Below are positions 22,866 through 30,348 of a stretch of DNA of 30,555 nt, piece after piece. Made by a program: the position numbers and the translations under genes. The first letter of the stretch is position 1, and the number at the start of each line of letters is the position of its first letter. The DNA lies in NCBI GenBank assembly GCA_035575095.1, contig DATLYF010000192.1:1-30555 (forward strand). Reading direction: 5' to 3'. Under the pieces are notes generated by a model that had not been told where the DNA came from, searched no databases, and worked only from the letters and a program-made list of their open reading frames with translations. The stretch comes from DATLYF01 sp035575095 (GTDB lineage Bacteria; Pseudomonadota; Gammaproteobacteria; Competibacterales; Competibacteraceae).

Positions 22866-24563
22866 ATGCCGCATAGCGTTCCCCTGATCACGACCATTGC
22901 CTCGGCTCTCGGCCTGGCCCTCGTGCTGGGCTTTCTTGCCGCTCGGATCAAGCTCCCGGCGCTGGTCGGTTACCTGTTGGCCGGCGTTGTCATCGGTCCG
23001 TTCACACCCGGCTTCGTCGCCGATGTCGAGATCGCGGCGCAACTCGCCGAGATCGGGGTGATGCTGCTGATGTTCGGCGTCGGTCTGCACTTTTCGCTGG
23101 AGGACTTGTTGGCGGTGCGCAAGATCGCGTTGCCCGGTGCCGTGCTGCAAATCGCCGTGGCCACCGCGTTGGGTGCCGGTATCGCCGTCACCTGGGGCTG
23201 GAGCCTGGGCGGCGCGCTGGTGTTCGGTCTGGCGTTATCGGTGGCGAGCACTGTCGTGCTGCTCCGGGCACTGGAGGCGCGCGGCGTGCTGGAATCGATG
23301 AACGGACGCATCGCAGTGGGTTGGCTGGTGGTCGAGGATCTCGCCATGGTTCTCGTGCTCGTGCTGCTCCCACCCCTGGCCGGATGGCTCGGCGGCAACG
23401 TGCCAGCCGGCAAAGACGGGAAGCTCTGGCAGGTCCTCGGCCTTACGCTGATCGAGGTCTCGGCGTTCATCGCCTTGATGCTCGTGGTCGGGCGCCGGGT
23501 CTTCCCCAAGCTGCTTTGGCAGGTTGCCCGCACGGGTTCGCGTGAACTCTTCATCCTGTGCGTCGTGGCCGCCGCCGTCAGCATCGCCTACGGGGCGGCT
23601 GCGCTATTCGGGGTGTCCTTCGCCCTGGGCGCGTTTTTCGCCGGCATGGTGTTGCGGGAGTCCGAGTTCAGTCACCGCGCTGCAGAGGAATCGCTGCCGC
23701 TGCGCGAGGCGTTCGCCGTGCTGTTCTTCGTCTCGGTGGGGATGCTGTTCGATCCGGCCGTTCTGGTCGAGCAACCTTTCCAGGTGCTGGCCGTGGTGGG
23801 CATCATCATCGTCGGCAAGTCGATCGCGGCCGCCGCATTGGTCCTCGCCTTCCGCTATCCCTTGAACACGGCGCTGACGGTATCGGCGAGTCTGGCCCAG
23901 ATTGGCGAGTTCTCATTCATTCTGGCCGGGCTCGGGATAAGCCTGGGGCTGCTTCCTGTCGAAGGGCAGAGCTTGATCTTCGCCGGCGCGCTGATCTCCA
24001 TTGCGCTTAACCCGCTGGTGTTTACGAGCATGGAACCGCTTCAGCGATGGCTCCGGTCCCGCTCGGCGCTGGCCCGGATGCTGGAGCGGCCGGTCGATCC
24101 CTTGGCCGAGCTGCCGATGTCCACCGACGAAAAAAACCTGTCCGGGCATGTCGTCCTGGTGGGTTACGGCCGGGTCGGGCGGCGCATCGGCGAGATGCTC
24201 GCCGAATGCGGTATTCCTTATGTCGTGGCCGAGCAGAACCGTGAGCTGGTCGAGCGGCTGAGGGAATGCGGGGTCGCTGCCGTCTCGGGAGACGCTTCGG
24301 ACCCAGCAGTCCTGATCCAGGCCCACATCGCCCAGGCAGGCATGCTGGTCGTGGCCATACCCGATACCTTCAACGTGCGGCAGATGATCGAGACCGCCTG
24401 CACGCTCAATGCCGGAATCGAAACGGTCGTTCGCACTCACAATGAAGAAGAGGCCACGCTGCTGGAGCAAGAAGGGGCCGATAAAGTTTTTCTCGGGGAA
24501 GACGAACTGGCCAAAGGCATGACTCGCCATGTGTTGGAGCGATACGGGAAGCGCGCGCAGTAG
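22866..24563 (+). CDS. ybaL: YbaL-like monovalent cation:proton antiporter with RCK domain
   Basis: A 565-aa CPA2-family antiporter (KefB/KefC/YbaL group). The N-terminal half is an Na+/H+ exchanger-type membrane domain (about 8-390; roughly 12 helices, with VASTVVLLRALE and GWLVVEDLAMVLVLVLLPP). The C-terminal TrkA-N/RCK domain (about 415-555) begins HVVLVGYGRVGRRIGEML, an NAD-binding Rossmann motif, and ends GEDELAKGMTRHVLERYG, very like E. coli YbaL. It probably exports K+ or Na+ in exchange for protons under nucleotide control. I use ATG 22866, whose MPHSVPLITTI matches YbaL starts; an upstream ATG at 22845 adds seven residues. It is flanked by hairpins on both sides and is convergent with dedA. 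Confidence 0.92.
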   Translation: MPHSVPLITTIASALGLALVLGFLAARIKLPALVGYLLAGVVIGPFTPGFVADVEIAAQLAEIGVMLLMFGVGLHFSLEDLLAVRKIALPGAVLQIAVATALGAGIAVTWGWSLGGALVFGLALSVASTVVLLRALEARGVLESMNGRIAVGWLVVEDLAMVLVLVLLPPLAGWLGGNVPAGKDGKLWQVLGLTLIEVSAFIALMLVVGRRVFPKLLWQVARTGSRELFILCVVAAAVSIAYGAAALFGVSFALGAFFAGMVLRESEFSHRAAEESLPLREAFAVLFFVSVGMLFDPAVLVEQPFQVLAVVGIIIVGKSIAAAALVLAFRYPLNTALTVSASLAQIGEFSFILAGLGISLGLLPVEGQSLIFAGALISIALNPLVFTSMEPLQRWLRSRSALARMLERPVDPLAELPMSTDEKNLSGHVVLVGYGRVGRRIGEMLAECGIPYVVAEQNRELVERLRECGVAAVSGDASDPAVLIQAHIAQAGMLVVAIPDTFNVRQMIETACTLNAGIETVVRTHNEEEATLLEQEGADKVFLGEDELAKGMTRHVLERYGKRAQ

Positions 24564-24611
24564 CTCGGGCAGTGCCCCCCCAATAACCAGCCCGCAGGGC
24601 GTAGATGCGCA

Positions 24612-24636
24612 AGCCAGCCGGTGAAGCCGGCCGGCT
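24612..24636. other. Imperfect hairpin between ybaL and dedA
   Basis: AGCCAGCCGG and CCGGCCGGCT form a 10-bp stem with one A-C mismatch around a TGAAG loop. It lies between convergent genes, where a bidirectional terminator could be; neither side has a proper U tract. Confidence 0.35.
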
Positions 24637-24666
24637 CACAGGTTAGTTGTTGAGTTTGAATTGGCT

Positions 24667-25260
24667 TTAGCGCCGCCGCAGCACGAACCAGGCGCCGCCC
24701 AGCACCAGCAGCACCGCCACGGCGATGCTGACTTCGTGGGTGTAGTGCGTGATCACCAGCATGGCCGGCTCGCCGAAGTGATAGCCCACCGTCATCAGGA
24801 TGGCGCACCACAGCCCCGCACCCAGCCCGGTGACCAGCACGAACACTGGGTAGTTCATACGGAACACTCCGGCCGGCAGGGAAATCAGGTGACGGATCAC
24901 CGGGAGCAGCCGGCCGACGAAGGTGGCGCGGTTGGCGTTGCGCAGAAACAGCGCCTCGGCCTCGTGATACTTGCGTTCGTTGATCAGCAAGTAGCGGCCG
25001 TAGCGCAGCAGGAACGCCTTGCCCACGTACTTGCCCAGCACGTAGTTGGCGCTGGCCCCGGCGATGCTGCCCACGGTGCCGGCCAGCAGCGCCAGCAGGA
25101 AATCGAGCTCACCGCTCGCCACCAGGTAGCCAGCAGGGATCATCACCGCCTCCGAGGGCACCGGGAACAGGCTGGATTCCAAGGCCATGAGGACGAAGAT
25201 GGCGCTGTAGTCGAGGGCGCCGAACACTTTGGCGAAAAAGTCGAGCAATGCCTGGCTCAT
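24667..25260 (-). CDS. DedA-family membrane protein
   Basis: A 197-aa inner membrane protein of the DedA/SNARE-associated family, now linked to undecaprenyl-phosphate and phospholipid flipping and to membrane-potential maintenance. The hallmark ESSLFPVPSE is at 28-37 and the second conserved element FVGRLLPVIRHLISLPAG near 113-130, including the essential arginines. Four to five hydrophobic segments are visible, with a final helix before the basic end LRRR. It starts 12 bp after the yqcC stop on the same strand, without a clear ribosome site, suggesting co-transcription and coupling. Confidence 0.92.
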   Translation of the reverse strand: MSQALLDFFAKVFGALDYSAIFVLMALESSLFPVPSEAVMIPAGYLVASGELDFLLALLAGTVGSIAGASANYVLGKYVGKAFLLRYGRYLLINERKYHEAEALFLRNANRATFVGRLLPVIRHLISLPAGVFRMNYPVFVLVTGLGAGLWCAILMTVGYHFGEPAMLVITHYTHEVSIAVAVLLVLGGAWFVLRRR

Positions 25261-25272
25261 GTCGTGAAGGGG

Positions 25273-25599
25273 TCAGATAGAGCGGGTGACGGCCACGTCG
25301 AAGGCGCGCAGATAAGCCACCAGGCGCACCACGTGCTGTGGCCGGTCCTTGAACATCTCCTCGGCCATGGGCGCGAGGGCACAACGGGCGGGCAGCGGCG
25401 CACCGGCGTCGAGCAGGGCGCGCATGCGCGGCACGAAGACCCAGCGCAGCCAGTCGTGGAACTCCAGAGTGTCGACGCAGAACGGCAGTTCGCTGGTGAA
25501 AGCCTCGGGCGGCGGCGGCACCTCGCCCCATAGGTCGAGTCTCTGCATCTCCGCCTGGATCTGGTCGAGCAGAGCGGTCAGTTGCTGGCGCTGCTTCAT
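25273..25599 (-). CDS. yqcC: YqcC-family protein (DUF446)
   Basis: A 108-aa soluble protein of the YqcC/DUF446 family, mainly alpha-helical. The segments LPFCVDTLEFHDWLRWVFVPRMRALLD and the C-terminal LVAYLRAFDVAVTR are recognisable. No biochemical role is established; in enterobacteria it is found beside truC. Here it sits directly upstream of dedA with a 12-bp gap and 30 bp downstream of the DUF2459 lipoprotein gene, all on the minus strand. Confidence 0.88.
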   Translation of the reverse strand: MKQRQQLTALLDQIQAEMQRLDLWGEVPPPPEAFTSELPFCVDTLEFHDWLRWVFVPRMRALLDAGAPLPARCALAPMAEEMFKDRPQHVVRLVAYLRAFDVAVTRSI

Positions 25600-25629
25600 G
25601 GCGGCGATCTCATGAAACGATGGCCCATC

Positions 25630-26304
25630 TTAGCGGGAATCGAGCCGCAGCGGGGATGGCGCTGGTGCCCTGGCCTGGAGGCGGCGTACCTCCCGCAGCA
25701 GGCCGCCGGCGGTCAGTGCCGGTGCCACCGGCAGACCGGCTTGGCGCAGCGCCCGGGCGGTCCAGGCGTTGCAAGTGTTGAACATATGGTAGTCCTCGCG
25801 GGAGCGGTAGAAGCGGCTGTCGCCGTAGAGGCCGGCGCCTAGAGGCAGGCTGCGGCCAGCCGCGTCGCGGGCAAAACTCGCATCGATGAAACGGGCCAGG
25901 GCTGCCAGCCCGGCGCTGGAGATTTCCAGGTGTACGCGCTCGCTGTAGGTGAAATAGGCATCCGGATCGTCCGGCACTGCCACGACGTGCAGGACCGAAC
26001 CATGCTGCCCGAAAAGAGCGCCCAGGGCCAGTCCGAGGGTGATCTTTTCGGCCGGATAGAAGCCGGCGTCACCCCAGCCGATTTCCAGCCAGGAGGCGTC
26101 TTCGAATGCCCCGCTCAGAGCCGGCAGGTGGGGACGCAGGGCGGCACGGGGCAGCACCAGCCCGGTGTGCCAGCCGTGGCTGACCACCAGCATGGGGACG
26201 TGCGGTTGATCGGCGCGGGGCGGGAACAGGCCGGGGCTGGGTGTAGCGCAGCCGGCGAATAGCGCCAGCGCGAGCGACAGGCCGATGTCGGTGGATCTGT
26301 ACAT
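25630..26304 (-). CDS. DUF2459 lipoprotein
   Basis: A 224-aa protein of the DUF2459 (TIGR02117) family of unknown function. The N-terminus is a lipoprotein signal peptide with lipobox LFAGC (Cys19). The conserved SHGWHTGLVLP segment (about 42-52), the WLEIGWGDAGFY segment and the MFNTCNAWTARALRQAGLPV segment near the C-terminus (the N-T-C-N-x-W motif) suggest a cysteine-histidine active site, but I know of no demonstrated enzyme activity. The start at 26304 has GGGGG about 10 nt upstream and supplies the signal peptide; further in-frame codons upstream lie in the htpX terminator region. It is followed by yqcC and dedA on the same strand. Confidence 0.85.
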   Translation of the reverse strand: MYRSTDIGLSLALALFAGCATPSPGLFPPRADQPHVPMLVVSHGWHTGLVLPRAALRPHLPALSGAFEDASWLEIGWGDAGFYPAEKITLGLALGALFGQHGSVLHVVAVPDDPDAYFTYSERVHLEISSAGLAALARFIDASFARDAAGRSLPLGAGLYGDSRFYRSREDYHMFNTCNAWTARALRQAGLPVAPALTAGGLLREVRRLQARAPAPSPLRLDSR

Positions 26305-26366
26305 GGACAGGCCCCCTTGCTCTGGAGGGGAAACGCCAGGCTTTCGCAGCGGACGGAAGCGGGCCA

Positions 26367-26390
26367 ACCCCGCGCCGTTCGGCGCGGGGT
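26367..26390 (-). terminator. GC-rich hairpin after htpX
   Basis: ACCCCGCGCC (26367-26376) pairs perfectly with GGCGCGGGGT (26381-26390) around a 4-nt loop, 12 bp after the htpX stop. Only TT follows on the minus strand, so it is a probable but not canonical terminator separating htpX from the lipoprotein gene. Confidence 0.55.
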
Positions 26391-26402
26391 GCGATGCGGA
26401 CC

Positions 26403-27293
26403 TCAGGCCGCGCGCAGGGCGGCGATACGCTCCTCCAGCGGCGGGTGGCTCATGAACAGCTTCTTCAGCCCGTCGCCGAGGCCGCCGTTGATGCCGAAGG
26501 CCGCCATCTGGCTGGGCAGGTGCGAGGGCTCATGCAGCACCCGCAGCCGTTCCAGCGCCGCGATCATTTTCTCGCGCCCGGCCAGCGCCGCACCGCCGGC
26601 GTCGGCACGGAACTCGCGCTGGCGGCTGAACCACATGACGATGATCGAGGCCAGGAAGCCCAGCAGGATCTCGGCGATCATGCTGGTGACGTAATAGCCG
26701 ATGCCCGGTCCCTGATACCCCTCCTCGTCGCTGTTACCGGACAGCGCCCGATCCACCGCGTAGCCGACGATCTTGGCGATGGCGATGACAAAGGTGTTGA
26801 CCACGCCCTGGATCAGGGTCAGGGTCACCATATCGCCGTTGGCCACGTGGCTGACCTCGTGCGCCAGCACCGCCTCCGCCTCCTCGGCGCTCATAGTGTT
26901 GAGCAGTCCGGTGCTGACCGCCACCAGGGCGTTGTTGCGGCTGGGGCCGGTGGCGAAGGCGTTGACCTCGGGGGAGTCGTAGATGGCGACTTCCGGCATC
27001 GCAATTCCGGCCGCCGCGGCCTGGCGGCGCACCGTCTCCAGCAGCCACTGCTCGGTGGGGTGGCGGGGCTGCTCGATCACCTGGGCGCCGGTGGACATCT
27101 TGGCCATCCACTTGGACATGGCCAGCGACAGGAACGAGCCGCCGAAGCCGAACACGGCGGCGAAGGCGAACAGGCTGGCGACATCGATGCCCTGGGCGCT
27201 CAGGAAGCGGCTGACGCCGAGGACGTTCACCGTGATGCCCAGCACCACCAGGATGGCGAAGTTGGTGGCCAGGAACAGAAATACGCGTTTCAT
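26403..27293 (-). CDS. htpX: Membrane metalloprotease HtpX
   Basis: An M48-family zinc metalloprotease of the inner membrane, 296 aa (E. coli 293), that degrades misfolded membrane proteins alongside FtsH. Two N-terminal helices (about 4-24 and 38-58) precede the zinc motif HEVSH (145-149); the third ligand is Glu227 in QREFRADAGG. Two further hydrophobic stretches (about 158-178 and 204-222) follow. GGAGA lies 5 nt before the ATG at 27293; the frame is open further upstream but without homology. It is divergent from rhlE. No clear sigma-32 or CpxR site is seen upstream. Confidence 0.95.
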   Translation of the reverse strand: MKRVFLFLATNFAILVVLGITVNVLGVSRFLSAQGIDVASLFAFAAVFGFGGSFLSLAMSKWMAKMSTGAQVIEQPRHPTEQWLLETVRRQAAAAGIAMPEVAIYDSPEVNAFATGPSRNNALVAVSTGLLNTMSAEEAEAVLAHEVSHVANGDMVTLTLIQGVVNTFVIAIAKIVGYAVDRALSGNSDEEGYQGPGIGYYVTSMIAEILLGFLASIIVMWFSRQREFRADAGGAALAGREKMIAALERLRVLHEPSHLPSQMAAFGINGGLGDGLKKLFMSHPPLEERIAALRAA

Positions 27294-27626
27294 CGTCTCC
27301 TCTCTATTACAGGGTATAGGGTACTCTGCAAACGGCCGGTCGGGCGTCCAACCGCCGAAATCTCTGAGATGGCGGCGGAGCGGATCGGTTCCCCACATTA
27401 ATTCTGTGCCTGGCGCTCGTTCTGGTGTAGACTGCGCGCCTGCGTTTGTCAGGGCGCCCTACCGGTCCGCGCCCGAGGATACCATGCCGGCGATGACGCT
27501 CCGGCGCTTGCCCGTCCCGCAAACCAGTCGCGGCATATCCGATCCGGCTATCCCCGATCCTTCCCGCAACCGCACCGCCTCGACCGGCCCGGCCCATCCG
27601 GGTGGCCGTGCCAGGAGTATTGTTAC
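27294..27626. other. Divergent intergenic region between htpX and rhlE
   Basis: This 333-bp stretch carries no recognised gene. It holds a TAGACT -10-like element on the plus strand (27428-27433), which would give rhlE a leader of nearly 190 nt, and a candidate upstream ORF (27484-27651). Possible hairpins include GGGCGCCC at about 27452-27459. The htpX promoter is not evident. Confidence 0.5.
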
Positions 27627-27651
27627 ATGCCTTTCGCTTCTCTCGGCCTGA
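27484..27651 (+). CDS. Candidate leader ORF overlapping the rhlE start
   Basis: A 55-codon open frame begins at ATG 27484, preceded by GAGGA 4 nt upstream, and ends 25 nt inside rhlE in another frame. The peptide starts MPAMTLRRLPVPQTS, is rich in Pro, Ser, Arg and Thr, and resembles no family I know. If translated, ribosomes finishing it would pass through the rhlE ribosome binding site and start, so it could couple or interfere with rhlE translation. It may equally be a chance frame in GC-rich DNA. Confidence 0.25.
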   Translation: MPAMTLRRLPVPQTSRGISDPAIPDPSRNRTASTGPAHPGGRARSIVTCLSLLSA

Positions 27652-28937
27652 TGGTCGAACTTCAGCGTGCCGTCGCCGAGCAGGGCTACACCCAGCCCAC
27701 CCCCATCCAGGCCCAGGCCATCCCTGTGGTGCTGGCCGGCCGTGACCTGCTGGCCGCCGCCCAGACCGGCACCGGCAAGACCGCCGGCTTCACCCTGCCG
27801 CTGCTGCAGCGCCTCCACGGCGCCGGCCGGCGCACCCGCAGCCGCGCCCCACGTGCCCTGGTGCTGGTCCCCACCCGTGAGCTGGCCGCCCAGGTAGTGG
27901 ACAGTGTGGCCACTTACGGCAAACACTTGCCACTGCGCGCCGCCGCCATCTTCGGCGGGGTCGGCATCAATCCCCAGATCGAGACCCTGCGCCGCGGCGT
28001 GGAGGTGCTGGTGGCCACCCCGGGCCGGCTGCTGGATCATATCGGTCAGGGCACGGTGGATCTCTCGGCGGTGGAGATCCTGGTCCTGGACGAGGCCGAC
28101 CGCATGCTGGACATGGGCTTTATCCACGACATCCGCAAGATCCTGGCGCTGCTGCCGCGGCGGCGGCAGAACCTGCTGTTCTCCGCCACCTTCGCCGATC
28201 CGATCCGCGCCCTGGCCCAGGGCTTCATGAACGACCCGGCCAGTGTCGAGGTCGCGCCGCGCAACAGCACCGCCGAGCGCATCGTCCAGCGCGTGCATCC
28301 GGTGGATCGTAACCGCAAGACGGCGCTGCTGATCAAACTGATCGAAGATGGCGGCTGGCAGCAGGTGCTGGTGTTCACCCGCACCAAGCACGGTGCCAAC
28401 CGCCTGGCCGAGCAACTGGACAAGGCCGGGCTGGAGGCTGCCGCCATCCACGGCAATAAGAGCCAGTCGGCGCGCACCGCCGCCCTCCAGGGCTTCAAGA
28501 ACGGCAAGGTGCGGGTGCTGGTGGCCACCGACATCGCCGCCCGCGGTCTGGACATCGAGCAATTGCCGCGGGTGGTCAACTTCGAGCTGCCTGAGGTGCC
28601 CGAGGACTACGTCCATCGCATCGGCCGCACCGGGCGCGCCGGCTGCAACGGGCAGGCCCATTCCCTGGTGTGCGTAGATGAGCACAAGCTGCTCGCCCAG
28701 ATCGAGCGGCTGATCAAGAGCCGCATCGAGCAGGAACCGGTACCCGGCTTCGAGCCCGATCCGCAGGAGCGGCCGCAGCCCATCCGCCAGGCGCATCCAT
28801 CGCGTCCGAGGCAGGGCCAGCGTGGTCCGCGTCCGACCAATGCCCGGCCGGCCCGGTCCCAGGACGGCCGGCGTGGCGAGCAGGCGCGCCGGCCTGCTGC
28901 GCGGCACCAGGAGGCGGGCGGCCGGCGCTTCAGCTGA
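27627..28937 (+). CDS. rhlE: DEAD-box RNA helicase, RhlE-like
   Basis: A 436-aa ATP-dependent RNA helicase of the RhlE group, involved in ribosome assembly and RNA turnover. Motifs in order are the Q motif TQPTPIQ (22-28), AQTGTGKT (45-52), PTRELA (82-87), TPGR (131-134), DEAD (155-158), SAT (186-188), then ARGLD and HRIGRTGR in the second RecA domain. The last ~55 residues are an Arg/Gln/Pro/Ala-rich basic tail (QRGPRP, RRGEQARRP), as expected for an RNA-binding extension. AGGAG is 9 nt before ATG. Four hairpins and an RRM protein gene follow. The long leader may hold a regulatory ORF. Confidence 0.93.
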   Translation: MPFASLGLMVELQRAVAEQGYTQPTPIQAQAIPVVLAGRDLLAAAQTGTGKTAGFTLPLLQRLHGAGRRTRSRAPRALVLVPTRELAAQVVDSVATYGKHLPLRAAAIFGGVGINPQIETLRRGVEVLVATPGRLLDHIGQGTVDLSAVEILVLDEADRMLDMGFIHDIRKILALLPRRRQNLLFSATFADPIRALAQGFMNDPASVEVAPRNSTAERIVQRVHPVDRNRKTALLIKLIEDGGWQQVLVFTRTKHGANRLAEQLDKAGLEAAAIHGNKSQSARTAALQGFKNGKVRVLVATDIAARGLDIEQLPRVVNFELPEVPEDYVHRIGRTGRAGCNGQAHSLVCVDEHKLLAQIERLIKSRIEQEPVPGFEPDPQERPQPIRQAHPSRPRQGQRGPRPTNARPARSQDGRRGEQARRPAARHQEAGGRRFS

Positions 28938-28952
28938 TCGCCCACCGCATTT

Positions 28953-29068
28953 CCCCGCCCGCCGTGCGGGGGCGGGGATGCGCAGCGGCCCGGTAGGACG
29001 CCGGGCCTTCATCGGGGTGGAATGCGTTTTCACCCCTCAGTATCCGCGCCCCCTTCGAGCGGGGCGCG
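28953..29068 (+). other. Array of four hairpins between rhlE and the RRM gene
   Basis: Hairpins occur in series: 28953-28977 (CCCCGCC/GGCGGGG), 28987-29007 (GGCCCGG/CCGGGCC, perfect), 29014-29036 (GGGGTG/CACCCC) and 29045-29068 (CGCGCCCC/GGGGCGCG, perfect 8 bp). They fill nearly the whole 148-bp gap. The last lies 17 nt before the RRM start codon. None has a long U tract, so a structured leader is more likely than a set of terminators; the second, followed by TTC, could terminate weakly. Confidence 0.55.
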
Positions 29069-29085
29069 CGCCAGAGGGTATCGCC

Positions 29086-29352
29086 ATGAGGAAGCTGTTT
29101 GTCGGCAATCTGCCCGCCGAGACCACCGAGGCGGATGTGGTCGCGTTGTTCTCCACCTACGGTCGGGTGCGCTCGGTGAAACTGGCCACCGACGTGTTCA
29201 GCGGCCGCTGCCGGGGCTTCGGTTTCATCGAGATGGAGGGCCACGAGGCGCGCGCCGCCATGTCCGCCCTCAATGGCCGGGATTTCCACGGCCGGCCGCT
29301 CAAGGTCCACGAGGAGCAGCCCGGACGCGGCAAGCCGCGCGGACGGCGCTGA
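29086..29352 (+). CDS. Small RRM RNA-binding protein
   Basis: An 88-aa protein consisting of a single RNA recognition motif. RNP2 is KLFVGNLP (3-10) and RNP1 is CRGFGFIEM (42-50), with the usual beta-alpha-beta spacing, followed by a short basic tail (PGRGKPRGRR). Such small single-RRM proteins in bacteria are often cold-induced and bind single-stranded RNA. The ATG at 29086 is fixed by the RRM start and GAGGG about 8 nt upstream; a longer in-frame reading has no homology. It lies 148 bp downstream of rhlE on the same strand and is convergent with the metal exporter gene 12 bp away. Confidence 0.92.
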   Translation: MRKLFVGNLPAETTEADVVALFSTYGRVRSVKLATDVFSGRCRGFGFIEMEGHEARAAMSALNGRDFHGRPLKVHEEQPGRGKPRGRR

Positions 29353-29364
29353 ACGGCGTGCGTT

Positions 29365-30303
29365 CTAGGGATGGTACTGCGGGCAGCGGTTCACCTCGAC
29401 GGTGACATGGGCCAGTTGGCCATGGTGGCGCAGCAGCGCCTTGTAGTGGGCGGGATCGTGCGCGCGGCCGGTGACCAGGCTGACGATGCAGGCGTACTGG
29501 CTGCGCCCCACCCGCCATAGGTGCAGGTCGCTGACGCGGCTGTCGCCGTCGGCTTCCAGTTCGGCGCGCAGCCGCTCCACTAGCGGCGTGTCCATTTCCC
29601 GGTCGAGCAGCACTTTGCCGGTATCGCGTAGCAGTCCCCGCGCCCAGACGGCAATGATGAGCGCGCCGACCACGCCCATCAGCGGGTCCAGCCAGTACCA
29701 GCCGGCGTACTTGCCGCCGAGCAGGGCGAGGATGGCCAGCAGCGAGGTAGTGGCGTCGGCCAGCACGTGCAGGAAGGCGGCGTGGTGGTTGAGGTCACGG
29801 TGGTGGTGCTGCGCGTGATGCCCGTAGTGCTCGTGCGGATTGTGGTGCTGGCCGTCCTTGAGTAGCCAGGCGCTCATCAGGTTGACGGCAAGCCCCAGTA
29901 CCGCCACAGCGATGGCCTGGTCGAAGCCGATCGGCGTCGGCGCAAGCAGGCGCATGACCGATTCGATGGCCATCAGCAGCGCCACCCCGGCCAGCAGCAC
30001 GGCGCTGGCAAACCCGCCCAGCACCTCCACCTTCCAGGTGCCGAAAGCGTAGCGGCGATCATTGGCGTGGTGCCGGGCGAACCAATAGGCCAGGGCGGTG
30101 AGGCCCAGGGCCAGGCAGTGGGAGCTCATGTGCCAGCCGTCGGCGAGCAAGGCCATGGAGCTGAACCACCAGCCGGCCAGGATCTCCACCACCATGGTGA
30201 TGGCGGTCAGCGCCACCACGCGCCAGGCTCGGTGCTCGGCGGCGCGGTCGCCGCTGCCGTAGGCATGCTCGTGCAGCCAGGGGGAAAGGTCTTGGGTGTG
30301 CAT
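29365..30303 (-). CDS. dmeF: Cation diffusion facilitator, DmeF-type Co/Ni exporter
   Basis: A 312-aa cation diffusion facilitator with about six membrane helices. The hallmark LLADGWHMSSH (52-62) is characteristic of the DmeF group, linked to cobalt and nickel resistance. A His-rich cytoplasmic loop (about 153-174, twelve His including HHNPHEHYGHHAQHHH) precedes the second metal-site helix HVLADATTS (179-187). The C-terminal soluble domain ends with QYHP. No RcnR/DmeR-type repressor is adjacent. The gene upstream on the same strand is the kdpE-like fragment, 45 bp away; the two are probably unrelated in function. Confidence 0.9.
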   Translation of the reverse strand: MHTQDLSPWLHEHAYGSGDRAAEHRAWRVVALTAITMVVEILAGWWFSSMALLADGWHMSSHCLALGLTALAYWFARHHANDRRYAFGTWKVEVLGGFASAVLLAGVALLMAIESVMRLLAPTPIGFDQAIAVAVLGLAVNLMSAWLLKDGQHHNPHEHYGHHAQHHHRDLNHHAAFLHVLADATTSLLAILALLGGKYAGWYWLDPLMGVVGALIIAVWARGLLRDTGKVLLDREMDTPLVERLRAELEADGDSRVSDLHLWRVGRSQYACIVSLVTGRAHDPAHYKALLRHHGQLAHVTVEVNRCPQYHP

Positions 30304-30348
30304 GGCGGTTGCTATGTCGGCCGGAGATAGGGCCGATGATAGCGGTCT

